This document shows, piece after piece, positions 16,183 through 26,899 of a DNA stretch of 64,000 nucleotides. The position numbers were made by a program, and so were the translations under genes. The notes beneath the pieces were generated by a model. It worked only from the letters and a program-made list of their open reading frames with translations, did no database searches and was not told the DNA's origin. Position 1 is the stretch's first letter. The number at the start of each line of letters is the position of its first letter. The DNA is from Sphingomonas sp. J315 (GTDB lineage: Bacteria; Pseudomonadota; Alphaproteobacteria; Sphingomonadales; Sphingomonadaceae), in assembly GCF_024666595.1 (NCBI RefSeq), contig NZ_CP088296.1, forward strand, positions 496,001-560,000, given 5' to 3'.

Positions 16183-17400
16183 ATGACCGACCCACGTGAG
16201 GTGATCGTGCTGGGCGCGGGGGTGGTCGGCATGGCCACGGCGCTGACGCTTGCCGAACGCGGCCACCGCGTCACGGTGATCGATAGTGCCAAGGGACCGG
16301 GCCTCGGCACCTCCTTCGCGAACGGCGCGCAGCTCAGCTATGGCTATACCGATGCGCTCGCGAGCCCCGCCACGCTGGCACAGATACCGCGAGTGCTGCT
16401 CGGTCTCGATCGCGCGCTGCGCTTCCATCTGCGGCTCGATCCGGACTTCATCGCGTGGGGCCTTGCCTTCCTGCGCAACGGCACCGCCGCGCGCTTCCGC
16501 CGCAACACCCTTGCCGGGCTCGACCTTGCTGCCCGGTCGCGTGCGGCACTGGCGGGGCTTGCCGCGCGCCACCGGCTCGACTTCGGTCACGGCGCGCCGG
16601 GCAAGATCCATCTCTACCGCAGCGAAGCGTCCTTCGCGGGGGCGCAGGAAATGGCCGCGTTCAAGGCAGCGCACGGCATCGACCAGACGATCCTGGACCC
16701 CGATGCTGCCGTCGCCGCCGAGCCGATGCTCGCGCCGGTGCGCGATTCCATCGTCGGCGCGCTGCTGACCCGTGGCGAGGAGGTCGGCGACCCCCATCGC
16801 TTCTGCGTCAGCGCGCATGAAGCGCTTCTGCGCGCGGGCGGCAGCTCGATGATGGGCACTGGCATCGACCGGATCATCGCCAATGGCTCCGGTCCTGCGC
16901 TGATCACCAGCGACGGAACCCGCGTCGGTGCCGATCGCATCATCCTCGCCGCGGGTACCGGCTCCGCGCGGCTCGCGCGCCAACTTGGCGTGCGCCTGCC
17001 GATTCAGCCGATGAAGGGCTATTCGATCACCCTTGCGCCCGGCCCCGCCGCGCCGAGCATCAGCATCACCGATGTCGCCAACCGCGTGGTCTTCGCCCGT
17101 ATCGGCAACCGTATGCGGATCGCCGGCCTGGCCGAGCTCGGCGAGCGGGACACGCGGGTCGAACCGGCACGGCTGCGCGTGCTGGTCGACAGCGCCCGCG
17201 CGGCCTTGCCTCAGGCGGCGGACTATGAACAAATCGAATCGAGCTGGGCCGGCCTGCGACCGATGACCCCCAATTCGCTTCCGATCACCCGGACCATCGC
17301 GCCGGGCGTGATCGCTGCGACAGGGCATGGCGCTCTGGGCTGGACCTACGCCGCAGGCAGCGCGGAGCGCGTCGCGGAGATCATCGAAGAGAGGGGCTGA
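16183..17400 (+). CDS. D-amino-acid dehydrogenase (DadA)-like FAD oxidoreductase
   Basis: 405 residues. The dinucleotide-binding motif VIVLGAGVVGMATALTLAER is at the N terminus, and the C terminus shows the second FAD contact region (GVIAATGHGALGWTYAAGSA) of the DAO/DadA superfamily. It also has the DadA-like GLRPMTPNSLPIT stretch. Predicted to oxidise a D-amino acid to the 2-oxo acid at the inner face of the membrane, passing electrons to the respiratory chain. The start is uncertain: MTDPREV (16183) fits the family best; in-frame ATGs lie at 16093, 16147 and 16171. Neighbours support a role in using D-amino acids released by the downstream hydrolases. Confidence 0.82.
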   Translation: MTDPREVIVLGAGVVGMATALTLAERGHRVTVIDSAKGPGLGTSFANGAQLSYGYTDALASPATLAQIPRVLLGLDRALRFHLRLDPDFIAWGLAFLRNGTAARFRRNTLAGLDLAARSRAALAGLAARHRLDFGHGAPGKIHLYRSEASFAGAQEMAAFKAAHGIDQTILDPDAAVAAEPMLAPVRDSIVGALLTRGEEVGDPHRFCVSAHEALLRAGGSSMMGTGIDRIIANGSGPALITSDGTRVGADRIILAAGTGSARLARQLGVRLPIQPMKGYSITLAPGPAAPSISITDVANRVVFARIGNRMRIAGLAELGERDTRVEPARLRVLVDSARAALPQAADYEQIESSWAGLRPMTPNSLPITRTIAPGVIAATGHGALGWTYAAGSAERVAEIIEERG

Positions 17401-17453
17401 AGGCGCGTCAGACGCCAGGGCACGAAAGAACAAAACTCAGGGAAGGTGTAATC

Positions 17454-20400
17454 ATGAAAACCAGTATCCGGATCGCAAGTCTGTTGGGGAGCATCTCGCT
17501 TCTCGCCTCCGCCACCGCCGCCATGGCGCAGGACGCGCCGCAGACCGCCGCGGATGTGCAGGACGAGGCCGCCGAGGAAGTCGTGGTCATCGGGTCGCAG
17601 ATCAAGGGCGCCGACGTCGCCGGATCGCTGCCGGTCACCGTGCTGAACGAGGATGACATCGCCGCCACCGCCGCCACCAGCGGCGACGAGCTGTTCCGTT
17701 CGATCCCGCAGGCAGGCGACGTCGCCTTCAACGAGAGCCGAGACGCGGGCGGCATCAACGACGCGCGCGGCGACACCGCCTCGATCAACCTGCGCGCGCT
17801 CGGCACCGGCAACACGCTGGTGCTGCTCAACGGCCGCCGCATGGTCCTCCACCCCGGCACGCAGAGCGAAAACCTCGTTCCGGTGCAGAGCGTCAACACC
17901 AACACCATTCCCGTCCTGGGCGTCCGCCGCGTCGAGGTGCTGCTCGACGGTGCCGCCGCGATCTACGGATCGGATGCGGTCGCAGGCGTCATCAACACCG
18001 TGCTCAAGGACAATTTCCGCGGGCTGCGCACCACCGCAGAGATCGGCTTTACCGAGGATTCGGGCCAGGTCGAGGCCGAGTTCGCGTTCGAGGCAGGCCA
18101 CCGCTTCAACGGCGGCAAGTCGAACATCTCGGTATTCGGATCGTACAACCATCGCGACCCGCTCTATGCGCGCGACCGCCGCAACTCGCGCTCGGCCGAC
18201 ATGCGCCCGCTGGTCGCGGGCACGCCCTTTGCTGGCGATTCCGATTTCGACAACACATCGGTCGACAGCATCTGGGGCGAATTCCAGCGGCTGACCAACA
18301 GCTACGTCGCATCGACCACCGCAGCCCAGGTCAATGGCGTGACGCTGACCAGCAGCGGCATTTTCCATATTCAGCCCAACACCAATGAAGGCTGCATCGC
18401 CGCGACGCCCTATGCCGGGACGTGCTGGGACAACAGCTCGCTGTCGACCGCCTCGACCGACAACAACCTGAAATATGACGTCAACGATGTCCGCACGCTT
18501 CAGGGGCGCAACGACCGCATCAACCTGTTCGGCTTCCTCAATCACGAATTCGACAGCGGGCTCGAATTCTTCGCGGAAGCGGGCTGGTATCGCGCCGATT
18601 TCCAGTCGCAGCGCGAACAGGATACCGCGCTCGCCAGCCAGCGGCTGATCATCCCGGCGAACGGCTATTACAACCCGTTCGGCCCGACCGGCAGCGCGTT
18701 CCGCATCCCCGGCCTGACCGGCGTCGCCACCACCGGCGTGCCGATCGAGCTGATCGACTATCGCCCGGTCGATGCCGGTCCGCTGGTGGTCAGCGTCCGC
18801 AACGACACGACCCGCTTCCTCGCCGGCTTCCGCGGCGAAGTGCTCGGCTTCGACTTCGACAGCGCCGCGCTCTATTCGCGCGCCCGCACCTCCGACAGCA
18901 TGCGCACCGTCAGCCTGACCAAGTTCCAGGAAGCACTCAGCCGCACTGACGCCAGTGCCTATAATCCGTTCAACGGCGGCGACCCGCTCAACCCGGGCCG
19001 CCTGGATTCGTCACCCAATTCACAGGCGGTGATCGACAGCTTCATGGTGAACATCGGTCGCGTCAGCACGACCGAGCTGGCGATGGCGGATTTCAAGATC
19101 AGCAAGAACGACCTGTTCACGCTGCCCGGCGGCCGTGTCGGCATGGCGGCGGGTATCGAGTTCCGCCACGAAACCTTCGCCGACGACCGCGACGACCGGC
19201 TGGACGGCACGATCGTGTTCACCGCCCTGGACGGCAGCTCGAACGGCAGCGACACGATGGGCGCCAGCCCGACCCCGGACAGCAGCGGATCTCGCGACAC
19301 CGTGTCGGGCTATCTCGAATTCGCTGTGCCGTTGGTCGCGCCGGACATGAACGTGCCGCTGATCCGCTCGCTCGATCTCCAGCTCGCTGGCCGCGTCGAA
19401 TCCTATCAGGGGTTCAGCACGGTCGCGAAGCCAAAGGTCGCGGCGTCCTGGTATCCCTTCGCCAATCTCCAGCTGCGCGGCAGCTGGTCGCAGGGCTTCC
19501 GCGCGCCGAACCTGCCCCAGCTGTTCGAAAACGGCATCCAGCGGTCGAACACCCGCACCGACTGGGTGAAGTGCGAAGCCGACTTCCGTGCCGGTCGCAT
19601 CACCAATTTCGACGCCTGCACGCGCAGCCAGGGTGTGGTCAGCAACCGGTCGGGCAGCCAGTCGCTCACGCCGGAGGAATCGGACAACCTCTCGGTCGGT
19701 GGCACGTTCCAGCTGAACATGGGCAAGGCGGGTCGCCTCACCTTCACCGCTGACTATTGGGAAATCCGTCAACAGAATGTGATCGGCCTGTTCGGCGACG
19801 GCAATGCGCTGATCCTCGACTATCTGCTGCGCCTTCAGGGATCGTCCAACCCCAATGTCCAGCGCGCCGCCCCGACGCCGCAGGAAGTTCTGGACTTTGC
19901 CGGCACCGGCATCGCCCCCGTGGGTCGCGTGATCCAGGTCATCGACAATTACACCAACCTCTCGCCGCGCGCGGTGCGGGGCTATGACCTCGGCGTCTAT
20001 TATCAGGTCAAGGACACCGGCATCGGCGATTTCAGCGTCCGGGTGAACGCTGCGCGCCTGCTCGAATTCTACCAGACGCCCAGCCCGGCAGCCCAGGCAC
20101 TGATCGACGCACAGGCGGCCGGTACGATCGATGACACCATCGCGATCGCGGGCGCGCAGGATATCGTCGAACAGAATGGCCGCCCGAAATGGCGCGCCTC
20201 GGCCAGCGTGACCTGGCGTCACAACGGCTTCGGGCTCGGCTATTATGGCGGCTATGTCGGCGAGGTCACCGACACCTCGGCGTCGCTTCCGGATGGCACC
20301 CGCTTCCGCGTCGACGATTACATGACCCACAGCCTCTACGCACAGTATGAGGTCGATGGCGGGCCGATGGACAGCCTGCGCCTGCGCGTCGGCGCACGCA

Positions 20401-20510
20401 ATTTGTTCAACCAGCTCGCCCCGATTGCCGACAATTCCAACGGCTATATGGGCGAACTCTACAGCAACCGCGGCCGCCAGATCTATTTCTCGGTCAGCAA
20501 GCGGTTCTGA
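17454..20510 (+). CDS. TonB-dependent outer-membrane receptor of the catabolic locus
   Basis: 1018 residues. Signal peptide (ISLLASATAAMAQDA), a TonB-box-like EEVVVIGSQIKG, a plug domain (INLRALGTGNTLVLLNGRRM; AAAIYGSDAVAGVINTVLKD), then a 22-strand barrel ending in GRQIYFSVSKRF with a terminal Phe. The first gene in a tightly coupled series: its TGA overlaps the ATG of the deacylase gene by one base. Given its partners it likely imports a peptide, gamma-glutamyl or N-acyl-amino-acid compound across the outer membrane. The ligand cannot be read from sequence. Confidence 0.9.
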   Translation: MKTSIRIASLLGSISLLASATAAMAQDAPQTAADVQDEAAEEVVVIGSQIKGADVAGSLPVTVLNEDDIAATAATSGDELFRSIPQAGDVAFNESRDAGGINDARGDTASINLRALGTGNTLVLLNGRRMVLHPGTQSENLVPVQSVNTNTIPVLGVRRVEVLLDGAAAIYGSDAVAGVINTVLKDNFRGLRTTAEIGFTEDSGQVEAEFAFEAGHRFNGGKSNISVFGSYNHRDPLYARDRRNSRSADMRPLVAGTPFAGDSDFDNTSVDSIWGEFQRLTNSYVASTTAAQVNGVTLTSSGIFHIQPNTNEGCIAATPYAGTCWDNSSLSTASTDNNLKYDVNDVRTLQGRNDRINLFGFLNHEFDSGLEFFAEAGWYRADFQSQREQDTALASQRLIIPANGYYNPFGPTGSAFRIPGLTGVATTGVPIELIDYRPVDAGPLVVSVRNDTTRFLAGFRGEVLGFDFDSAALYSRARTSDSMRTVSLTKFQEALSRTDASAYNPFNGGDPLNPGRLDSSPNSQAVIDSFMVNIGRVSTTELAMADFKISKNDLFTLPGGRVGMAAGIEFRHETFADDRDDRLDGTIVFTALDGSSNGSDTMGASPTPDSSGSRDTVSGYLEFAVPLVAPDMNVPLIRSLDLQLAGRVESYQGFSTVAKPKVAASWYPFANLQLRGSWSQGFRAPNLPQLFENGIQRSNTRTDWVKCEADFRAGRITNFDACTRSQGVVSNRSGSQSLTPEESDNLSVGGTFQLNMGKAGRLTFTADYWEIRQQNVIGLFGDGNALILDYLLRLQGSSNPNVQRAAPTPQEVLDFAGTGIAPVGRVIQVIDNYTNLSPRAVRGYDLGVYYQVKDTGIGDFSVRVNAARLLEFYQTPSPAAQALIDAQAAGTIDDTIAIAGAQDIVEQNGRPKWRASASVTWRHNGFGLGYYGGYVGEVTDTSASLPDGTRFRVDDYMTHSLYAQYEVDGGPMDSLRLRVGARNLFNQLAPIADNSNGYMGELYSNRGRQIYFSVSKRF

Positions 20511-22105
20511 TGCGTCGCGCCGTCCGCGTTCTCGCGGCACCGCTCCTGCTCCTGCCCCTCGGGGCGGGGCAGGACCGGGTTCCCGCCCCCCGCACGATCG
20601 ACCTCGTCATCATCAATGGCCAGGTCATCGACGGCACCGGCACCCCGGCGCGGGTGGCGGAAGTGGGCGTGGACGGCGACCGCATCCTCTATGTCGGCCA
20701 GCGTCCGCGCGGCATCACCGCGCGGCGCACTCTCGATGCGAAGGGCCTCACGGTCGCCCCGGGCTTCATCGACCCGCACACGCATAGCGGCCCCGACGCG
20801 ACGTCCCCCGACGCGGCGAAGCGCCAGCTCGCCAACCATCTGCTGCAAGGCGTCACCAGTATCGCGATCGGCAATGATGGCGGCGGCGCCAGCGACATCG
20901 CCGGCCTGTTCGCGCGCCTCTCCGCCAACCCGACCGGCCCGAACGTCGCCAGCTTCACCGGCTATGGCACGATCCGAATTCAAGTCGTCGGCCACCGCGT
21001 CAGCCCGCCGAGCGGCACCGACGGAGGCGAGGCCTATAAGATGGAGCGTCTTGTCGAGCGTGCGATGTGCGATGGCGCACTCGGGCTTTCGGCCGGCCTG
21101 TTCTACGCCCCCCAGATGTTCGCGACCGCGAATGAAGTGGCGAACCTCGCCCGCATCGCGGGCAGGTATGACGGCATCTACGAAACCCACCTCCGCGACG
21201 AGGGCAGCAACTCGATCGGCCTGTCCGCTGCGATCGACGAAGCGATCCGCATCGCCCGTCTGGGGCATCTCCCGCTCCACATCGCGCATATCAAGGCGCT
21301 CGGCGTCGATGCACAGGGCACTGCGCCGCGCATTATCGAACAGATCCGCACCGCCCGCCTGTCCGGCGTGATGATCACCGCCGACCAATATCCGTGGGAA
21401 GCCTCCAGCACCTCGCTCGCCGCCGCCCTCGTTCCGCCGGATGCGCAAGAGGGCGGGAGCAAGGCGATGGTGACGCGGCTCCGCGACATCGGCGCGCAGT
21501 TGCGGAGCGAAATGACCGAACGCCTGCGCATCCGCGGCGGTGCGAACGCCATCCTCCTCGTCAGCGGCCCGCACAAGGGGCAGCGCCTCGACGCCCTCGC
21601 CGCCGCGTGGAAACTCGACCCGCTCGACGCCGCCGCACGCATCCTGATCGCCGATCCCGGCACCAGCATCGCCAGCTTCAACATGGTCCAGTCCGATATC
21701 GACGCCTTTGCGCGTCAGAATTGGGTCGTCACCTCCTCCGACGCCACCAACGGCCATCCGCGCCGCATGGGCAGCTTCGCGCGCGGCTGGCGGATGTTCG
21801 TGCACGAGAAGCAGCTGATGAGCCCTGAGCGCTTCGTTCAGCGCTCCTCGGCCCAGACTGCCCAAATCCTCGGCCTGCCCGATCGCGGCATCCTCGCGCC
21901 GGGCAAGTTCGCCGACATCGCGATCCTGGACCCAAACACCTACGCCGAACGCGCCACATACGACCGGCCCGACGAACCCAGCACCGGCGTCCGCTACGTC
22001 CTAGTCAACGGCCGCCTCGCAGTGGACAAGGGCAAGCTCACCGGCACGCTCGCCGGCCGCCCGCTGCCCAAGCCGCGCCAACCCGAATGGAACTGCCCCG
22101 CATGA
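20510..22105 (+). CDS. exported N-acyl-D-amino-acid deacylase (D-aminoacylase)-like amidohydrolase
   Basis: 531 residues with a signal peptide (VLAAPLLLLPLGAGQ). Amidohydrolase-superfamily TIM barrel: small beta-sandwich start TIDLVIINGQVIDGTGTPAR, metal-binding HxH in APGFIDPHTHSG (about residue 94), later metal ligands ETHLRDEG and HIAHIKALG, and the catalytic Asp region TSSDATNGHPRRMGSFARGW. This matches the D-aminoacylase/N-acyl-D-glutamate deacylase family, which releases a D-amino acid from its N-acyl form. Translationally coupled to both neighbours (TGATG at its start, ATGA at its end). Periplasmic action is inferred from the signal peptide. Confidence 0.85.
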   Translation: MRRAVRVLAAPLLLLPLGAGQDRVPAPRTIDLVIINGQVIDGTGTPARVAEVGVDGDRILYVGQRPRGITARRTLDAKGLTVAPGFIDPHTHSGPDATSPDAAKRQLANHLLQGVTSIAIGNDGGGASDIAGLFARLSANPTGPNVASFTGYGTIRIQVVGHRVSPPSGTDGGEAYKMERLVERAMCDGALGLSAGLFYAPQMFATANEVANLARIAGRYDGIYETHLRDEGSNSIGLSAAIDEAIRIARLGHLPLHIAHIKALGVDAQGTAPRIIEQIRTARLSGVMITADQYPWEASSTSLAAALVPPDAQEGGSKAMVTRLRDIGAQLRSEMTERLRIRGGANAILLVSGPHKGQRLDALAAAWKLDPLDAAARILIADPGTSIASFNMVQSDIDAFARQNWVVTSSDATNGHPRRMGSFARGWRMFVHEKQLMSPERFVQRSSAQTAQILGLPDRGILAPGKFADIAILDPNTYAERATYDRPDEPSTGVRYVLVNGRLAVDKGKLTGTLAGRPLPKPRQPEWNCPA

Positions 22106-23412
22106 CCGAAACCACTGCCCCGGACTCCACCGAGACGCCCGAACGACGCGGCCCGATCAAGCGCGCCTTCGCCTGGTGGTTCAGCGTTGCCTTGTGGAAG
22201 CGCATCCTCGCCGCGCTCGTTCTGGGCGCTGCGGCGGGCCTTGTCTGGGGTGAGGGTGCGACGTCGATCGGCTGGATCGGAACGCTGTTTGTCCGCCTGA
22301 TCCGGATGCTCGTGGTGCCGCTCGTCTTTCTCACCATCGCCTCGGGCGTTGCCGCGCTCGCCGATCCCAAAAGGCTCGGCAGCATCGGCGTCAAGACGCT
22401 GGCAATGTATGTCTTCACCACCGCGCTCGCCGTCACCACCGGTCTGATCGTCGCGACGCTGATCGCCCCGGGCCTCGGCGCAAGCTTCGCGGGGGCGGTG
22501 CCCAAGGCGATGGGCACGCCGCCCGACACCGCGCAGATGTTCATGGAGATCATCCCCGACAATCCCATCGGCGCGATGGCCGAAGGCAAGACGCTCGCAG
22601 TAATCTTCTTCGCGATCCTCGTCGGCGCGGGCGTCATCGCGGCTGGCAAGGGCGCGGAGCCGGTGCGCCAGTTCCTCAGCGCCGGGTCGGAGGTGATGCT
22701 CAAGATCGTCGGCTTCGTGATGGAAACCGCCCCGTTCGGCGTCTTCGCGCTGATCGCCGTGGTGATGGGCACCACCGGCCCGTCCAGCTTCCTCGCAGTG
22801 CTCAAGCTGGGTCTCTGCGTCGTGATCGGCTCGGCGATCGTCACCCTGCTGATCCACGGGCTGATCGTCGTGCGGCTGATGGCATGGCTCTCGCCACTTC
22901 CCTTCTTCCGCGGCATTGCCGATGCGATCATGGTCGGCTTCTCGACCTCGTCCAGCTCTGCCACCCTCCCCGTCGCGATCCGCGTGGCCGAGCGCAACCT
23001 CGGCGTCTCGCCCCCGGTCGCCTCGACCGTCCTGCCCTTGGGTGCGACGATCGGCATGGATGGCGCGGCGATGTATGTCGCGATGCTCACCCTCTTCTCG
23101 GCGCAGGCATTCGGCGTCGATCTGTCGATGGCCGACTATCTGGTGATCGCCGCCACCACGACCATCGTCGCGATGGGCGTCGCGCCGGTCCCGTCGGGAT
23201 CGCTGTTCGTCCTCGCCGCAGTGCTGCACGCCATCGGCATCACGCCGGAGCAGACCGCGATCGTCGTTGGCTTCATCCTCCCGTTCGACCGCATTCTCGA
23301 CATGACCCGCACCGTCCCCAACGTCACGTCGGACCTCGCCATCGCCACCGCCGTCGCGCGCTGGGAGGGAGAGATGGACGTCGCGGTGTACAATTCCGCC
23401 GACGATGTTTGA
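22102..23412 (+). CDS. dicarboxylate/amino acid:cation symporter (DAACS family)
   Basis: 436 residues, inner membrane, eight helices and two re-entrant hairpins. Family motifs are visible: the Ser-rich hairpin GFSTSSSSATLPVAIR and the TM7 cation/substrate motif PLGATIGMDGAAMY (family NMDGT). It takes up glutamate, aspartate or C4-dicarboxylates with Na+ or H+. Its ATG overlaps the stop of the deacylase gene (ATGA). The next gene is 46 bases away, behind a hairpin. In this locus it would carry the acidic (D-)amino acid released in the periplasm into the cell. Confidence 0.92.
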   Translation: MTETTAPDSTETPERRGPIKRAFAWWFSVALWKRILAALVLGAAAGLVWGEGATSIGWIGTLFVRLIRMLVVPLVFLTIASGVAALADPKRLGSIGVKTLAMYVFTTALAVTTGLIVATLIAPGLGASFAGAVPKAMGTPPDTAQMFMEIIPDNPIGAMAEGKTLAVIFFAILVGAGVIAAGKGAEPVRQFLSAGSEVMLKIVGFVMETAPFGVFALIAVVMGTTGPSSFLAVLKLGLCVVIGSAIVTLLIHGLIVVRLMAWLSPLPFFRGIADAIMVGFSTSSSSATLPVAIRVAERNLGVSPPVASTVLPLGATIGMDGAAMYVAMLTLFSAQAFGVDLSMADYLVIAATTTIVAMGVAPVPSGSLFVLAAVLHAIGITPEQTAIVVGFILPFDRILDMTRTVPNVTSDLAIATAVARWEGEMDVAVYNSADDV

Positions 23413-23421
23413 GGCACCAAA

Positions 23422-23444
23422 ATCCTCCCCGGAACGGGGAGGAT
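23422..23444. repeat. intra-operon hairpin, ATCCTCCCC type
   Basis: ATCCTCCCC, spacer GGAAC, GGGGAGGAT: a perfect nine-base stem between the symporter and the first gamma-glutamyltransferase. The same hairpin unit recurs at 27751 and in 42738-42872. It may modulate relative expression within the operon. Confidence 0.65.
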
Positions 23445-23458
23445 CTGAAAGGTATCCC

Positions 23459-25179
23459 ATGTTCCTGCGCACCCTTACCCTCGGCCTCTCGGCCTTCGCC
23501 CTCGCTCTCCCCACGCCCACGCTGGCGCAAAGCCGCCACCTCCTCGAATATCCCTCGATCCACTCCCCCGTCGTAGGCACGCGCGGAATGGTGGTCAGCC
23601 AGAACGAGATGGCGAGCGCGGTCGGGGCTCAGATCATGCGCGACGGCGGCAATGCCATCGACGCTGCGGTCGCGGTCGCCTTCGCCCTCGCCGTCACCCT
23701 GCCGCGCGCGGGCAATGTCGGCGGCGATGGCTTCATGACGGTCTATGACGCCAAGGCGAAACAGGTCCGCGTCATCGACTTTCGCGGCATCGCCCCGCGC
23801 GCGGCCACCGCGGCAATGTTCGTCGACAACAAGGGCAAGGAACGCGGCGTCGCTTCCTATGGCTATCTCGCCCCTTCGGTGCCCGGAAGCGTCGCGGGGC
23901 TGGAGCACGCTCACAAGAAATGGGGCAAGCTCCCCTGGGCCAAGGTCGTCGAACCCGCGCTCCGTCTCGCCCGCGATGGCGTCAAGCTCACCGCCGACGA
24001 AGCCTTCGTGTTTGGCTGGGGCCGCGAGCGGCTCGGCAACAGTGTCTCGGGCAAATCGGTCTTCTACAAGCCCGACGGAAGTCTCTACGCCAAGGACGAG
24101 GTGCTGAAACAGCCCGACCTCGCCTGGACGCTGGGCGAAATCCAGAAGGGCGGCGCCAAGGCCTTTTACACCGGGGAGATCGCCCGCCGGATCGAAGCGG
24201 ACATGAAGGCCAATGGCGGCCTCATCACCATGGCCGACCTCGCCGCCTACAAGGCCGTCGAGCGCGACCCGCTGGTCGGCACCTATCGCGGGCACACCGT
24301 ATATACCCCTCCACCGGCCAGCGCGGGCGGGGCGACATTGCTCAACATGCTCAACATCCTTGAGCATTTCGACATGAAGGCGATGGGTCAGGGCAGTGCC
24401 GCCTCGCTCCACATCCTCGCGGAGACGATGAAGCTTGCCTATGCCGACCGCTTCCGCGTGCTCGGCGACCCCGCCTTCGTCACCGCCCCGGTCAAGGGCT
24501 TCGTGTCCAAGGCCTATGCCGCCGAACGGGTGAAGCTGATCGCGCCCGACAAGGTGATCCCCGGTGCCGATGCCCCCGCATGGCGACCCGCTCAAATATG
24601 AAAGCCCCTCGACCACCCATTTCTCGGTCGCGGATGCCGACGGCAACGCCGTATCGGTCACCACCACGCTCGGCTCCGATTTCGGCTCCGGGGTGATGAT
24701 TGCGAAGACCGGCATCCTGCTCAACAACCAGATGAACAATTTCAGCCATGAACAGGCATGGGAGGCACAGCGCAGCGGCACCCCCGCCCCCGCTCAACGC
24801 GATGGCCCCCGGCAAGCGGATGCTGTCCACCCAGATGCCGACGATCGTCTTCAAGGGCGACAAGCCCTGGCTCGTCACCGGCACGCCGGGCGGCAGCACG
24901 ATCCCGACCACGGTGGTTCAGATCATCGTCAACGCGATCGACTATGGCCTCAACGTCGACGAGGCGACCCACCGTCCGCGCATCTATCAGGGAACCACCG
25001 CGTCGCTGCGCGTTGAACCCGGGTTCAACCCCGATACGGTTGCGGCGCTCAAGGCAAAGGGGCATCGCATCACTTCCGACGAAACCATGGGCAGCGCCCA
25101 GTCGATCATGATTACCGACTCTCTCTTCCTCGGCGGCGCCGATCCCCGCCGTCCCGGTGCCAAGGCAATCGAACCATGA
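23459..25179 (+). CDS. gamma-glutamyltransferase 1, exported; frame broken twice
   Basis: 572 residues after correcting two one-base insertions in C runs (24573-24577, and 24781-24791). The signal peptide is FALALPTPTLA. It has the large-subunit start MVVSQNEMASAVGAQIMRDG, then the autocatalytic cleavage site with the nucleophilic Thr in PSTTHFSVADADGNAVSVTT, and the small-subunit glycine motif GTPGGSTIPTTV. Family enzymes hydrolyse or transfer the gamma-glutamyl group of glutathione and gamma-glutamyl peptides in the periplasm. The 3' end overlaps gamma-glutamyltransferase 2 by four bases (ATGA). Confidence 0.85.
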
Positions 25180-26898
25180 ACTCCCTGTTGAAGCCGCTTA
25201 CCCTCACCCTCGCCGTCGCCGCGCTAGCCGCCTGCGCGCCGCGCGCGGGAACCGATACCAGTGCCACTGCGACCGCCCCCGCCGCGTCTGCGGAGCGTCA
25301 GGCCTTCGTCGCCGCCGCCCACCCGCTCGCGGTCGAAGCTGGCCTCAACGTGCTGCGCAAGGGCGGCAGCGCGGTCGACGCCGCGGTGGCGGTCCAGGCG
25401 ATGCTCAGCCTGGTCGAACCACAGAGCAGCGGCCTTGGCGGCGGTGCGTTCATGGTCCGCTACGACGCCAAGACCAAGGCCGTCACCGTCTATGACGGCC
25501 GCGAAACCGCCCCGGCGGGCGCAACCCCCGACATGCTGATGGGCCCGGACGGCAAGCCGCTAGGCTTCCGCACCGCCGTCCTGTCGGGCCGCGCGACCGG
25601 CGTCCCCGGCGTCGTCCGCATGATGGCGCTGGCGCAGGAGAGGCACGGCAAGCTCAAATGGCGCGATCTGTTCGCCGATAGCGAGCGCACCGCCGCGAAC
25701 GGCTTCACCGTCACCGGTCGCCTCGGCCGCTTCATCAACTCGGCCGCGCCTCAGGCCAGCACCCCCCGACTCGATCGCCTATTTCCGCAACGCGGATGGG
25801 ACGAAGACCAAGGCCGGCGACACGCTGCGCAACCCCGCCTATGCCGCCTTCCTCCGCCGTCTCGCTGCCCAAGGCCCGGACGCGATGTACCGCGGCGAGA
25901 CTGCCCGCCGCATCGTCGCCAGGGTGCGCGAAGGCGACTATGCCGGCAGCATGACCGAGGCGGACCTTGCCGCCTACAAGCCGGTCGTGCGCGAAGGCCT
26001 GTGCAACCCCTATCGCACCTATATCCTCTGCGCCCCGCCCCCGCCGTCATCGGGCGTCGGGCTGCTCCAGTTGATGGCGATGATCGAGCGCACCGACATC
26101 GGGGCACGCGGTCCCAACGACCCCGTCGCCTGGGTCAAATATGCCGAGGCCAGCCGCGTCATGTACGCCGACCGCGACGCCTATGTCGGCGATGTCGCGA
26201 CCGTGCCGGTCAAGGGCATGCTCGACCCCGCCTATGTCGCCAGCCGCGCCGCGCTGATCGGCGATCGCGCCGGCCCCGCGCCCCAGCCCGGTACGCCCCC
26301 CGGCGCGGTCACCGCGCGGATCGATGCCACCAACGAAGTCGCCGGCACCTCGCACTTCATCGTCATCGACGGCGACGGCAACGCGGTGTCGATGACCACC
26401 ACGGTCGAGAGCCTGTTCGGCACCGGCCGAATGGTCGATGGCTTCTTCCTCAACAACGAGATGACCGATTTCTCCTTCGTGCCCAGCGGCCCGAATGCGA
26501 TCGCACCGGGCAAGCGTCCGCGCTCATCGATGGTCCCGACGGTCATCCTCCACCCCGACCGCAGCCTCGCCGGCGCGATCGGCTCGCCCGGCGGCAATGC
26601 GATCCTGGGTTACGTGTCCAAGGCTCTGGTGGGCATGATCGACTGGAAGCTCCCCGTCGCCGACGCCATCGCGCTCCCCAACCTCGTCGCGCGCGGCACC
26701 AGCTTCAACGGCGAAGCCGACAAGTTCGCCCCCGCCATGCTCGCCGCAATGGCCGAGCGCGGCGTCACCGTCCGCGCCGGATCGGGCGAGGATTCCGGCC
26801 TCCACGGCGTGATGATCCGCGACGGCAAGTTCGACGGCGGTGCCGACCCGCGCCGGGATGGCGTGGCGAAAACCATCACCCTGCCAGCGAGGAAATAG
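25176..26898 (+). CDS. gamma-glutamyltransferase 2, lipoprotein; frame broken once
   Basis: 573 residues after deleting one C from the six-C run at 25762-25767. Begins with a lipoprotein signal (LTLAVAALAACAPRAG, Cys20), so unlike its upstream neighbour it should be membrane-anchored. The processing site keeps the catalytic Thr as GTSHFIVIDGDGNAVSMTTT (TSH in place of the common TTH), and SPGGNAILGYV is the small-subunit glycine loop. The sequence is only distantly related to gamma-glutamyltransferase 1, so this is not a recent tandem duplication. Coupled upstream by an ATGA overlap and followed after one base by the hydrolase gene. Confidence 0.85.
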
Positions 26899-26899
26899 G

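Noticed and set aside
19020..20540. Minus-strand frame opposite the scavenging-locus TonB receptor
   Set aside because: High-GC shadow; the plus-strand barrel motifs explain the region fully.
21994..23580. Minus-strand frame rich in Arg/Asp/Glu opposite the symporter
   Set aside because: Shadow of a hydrophobic transporter gene; it crosses several gene borders.
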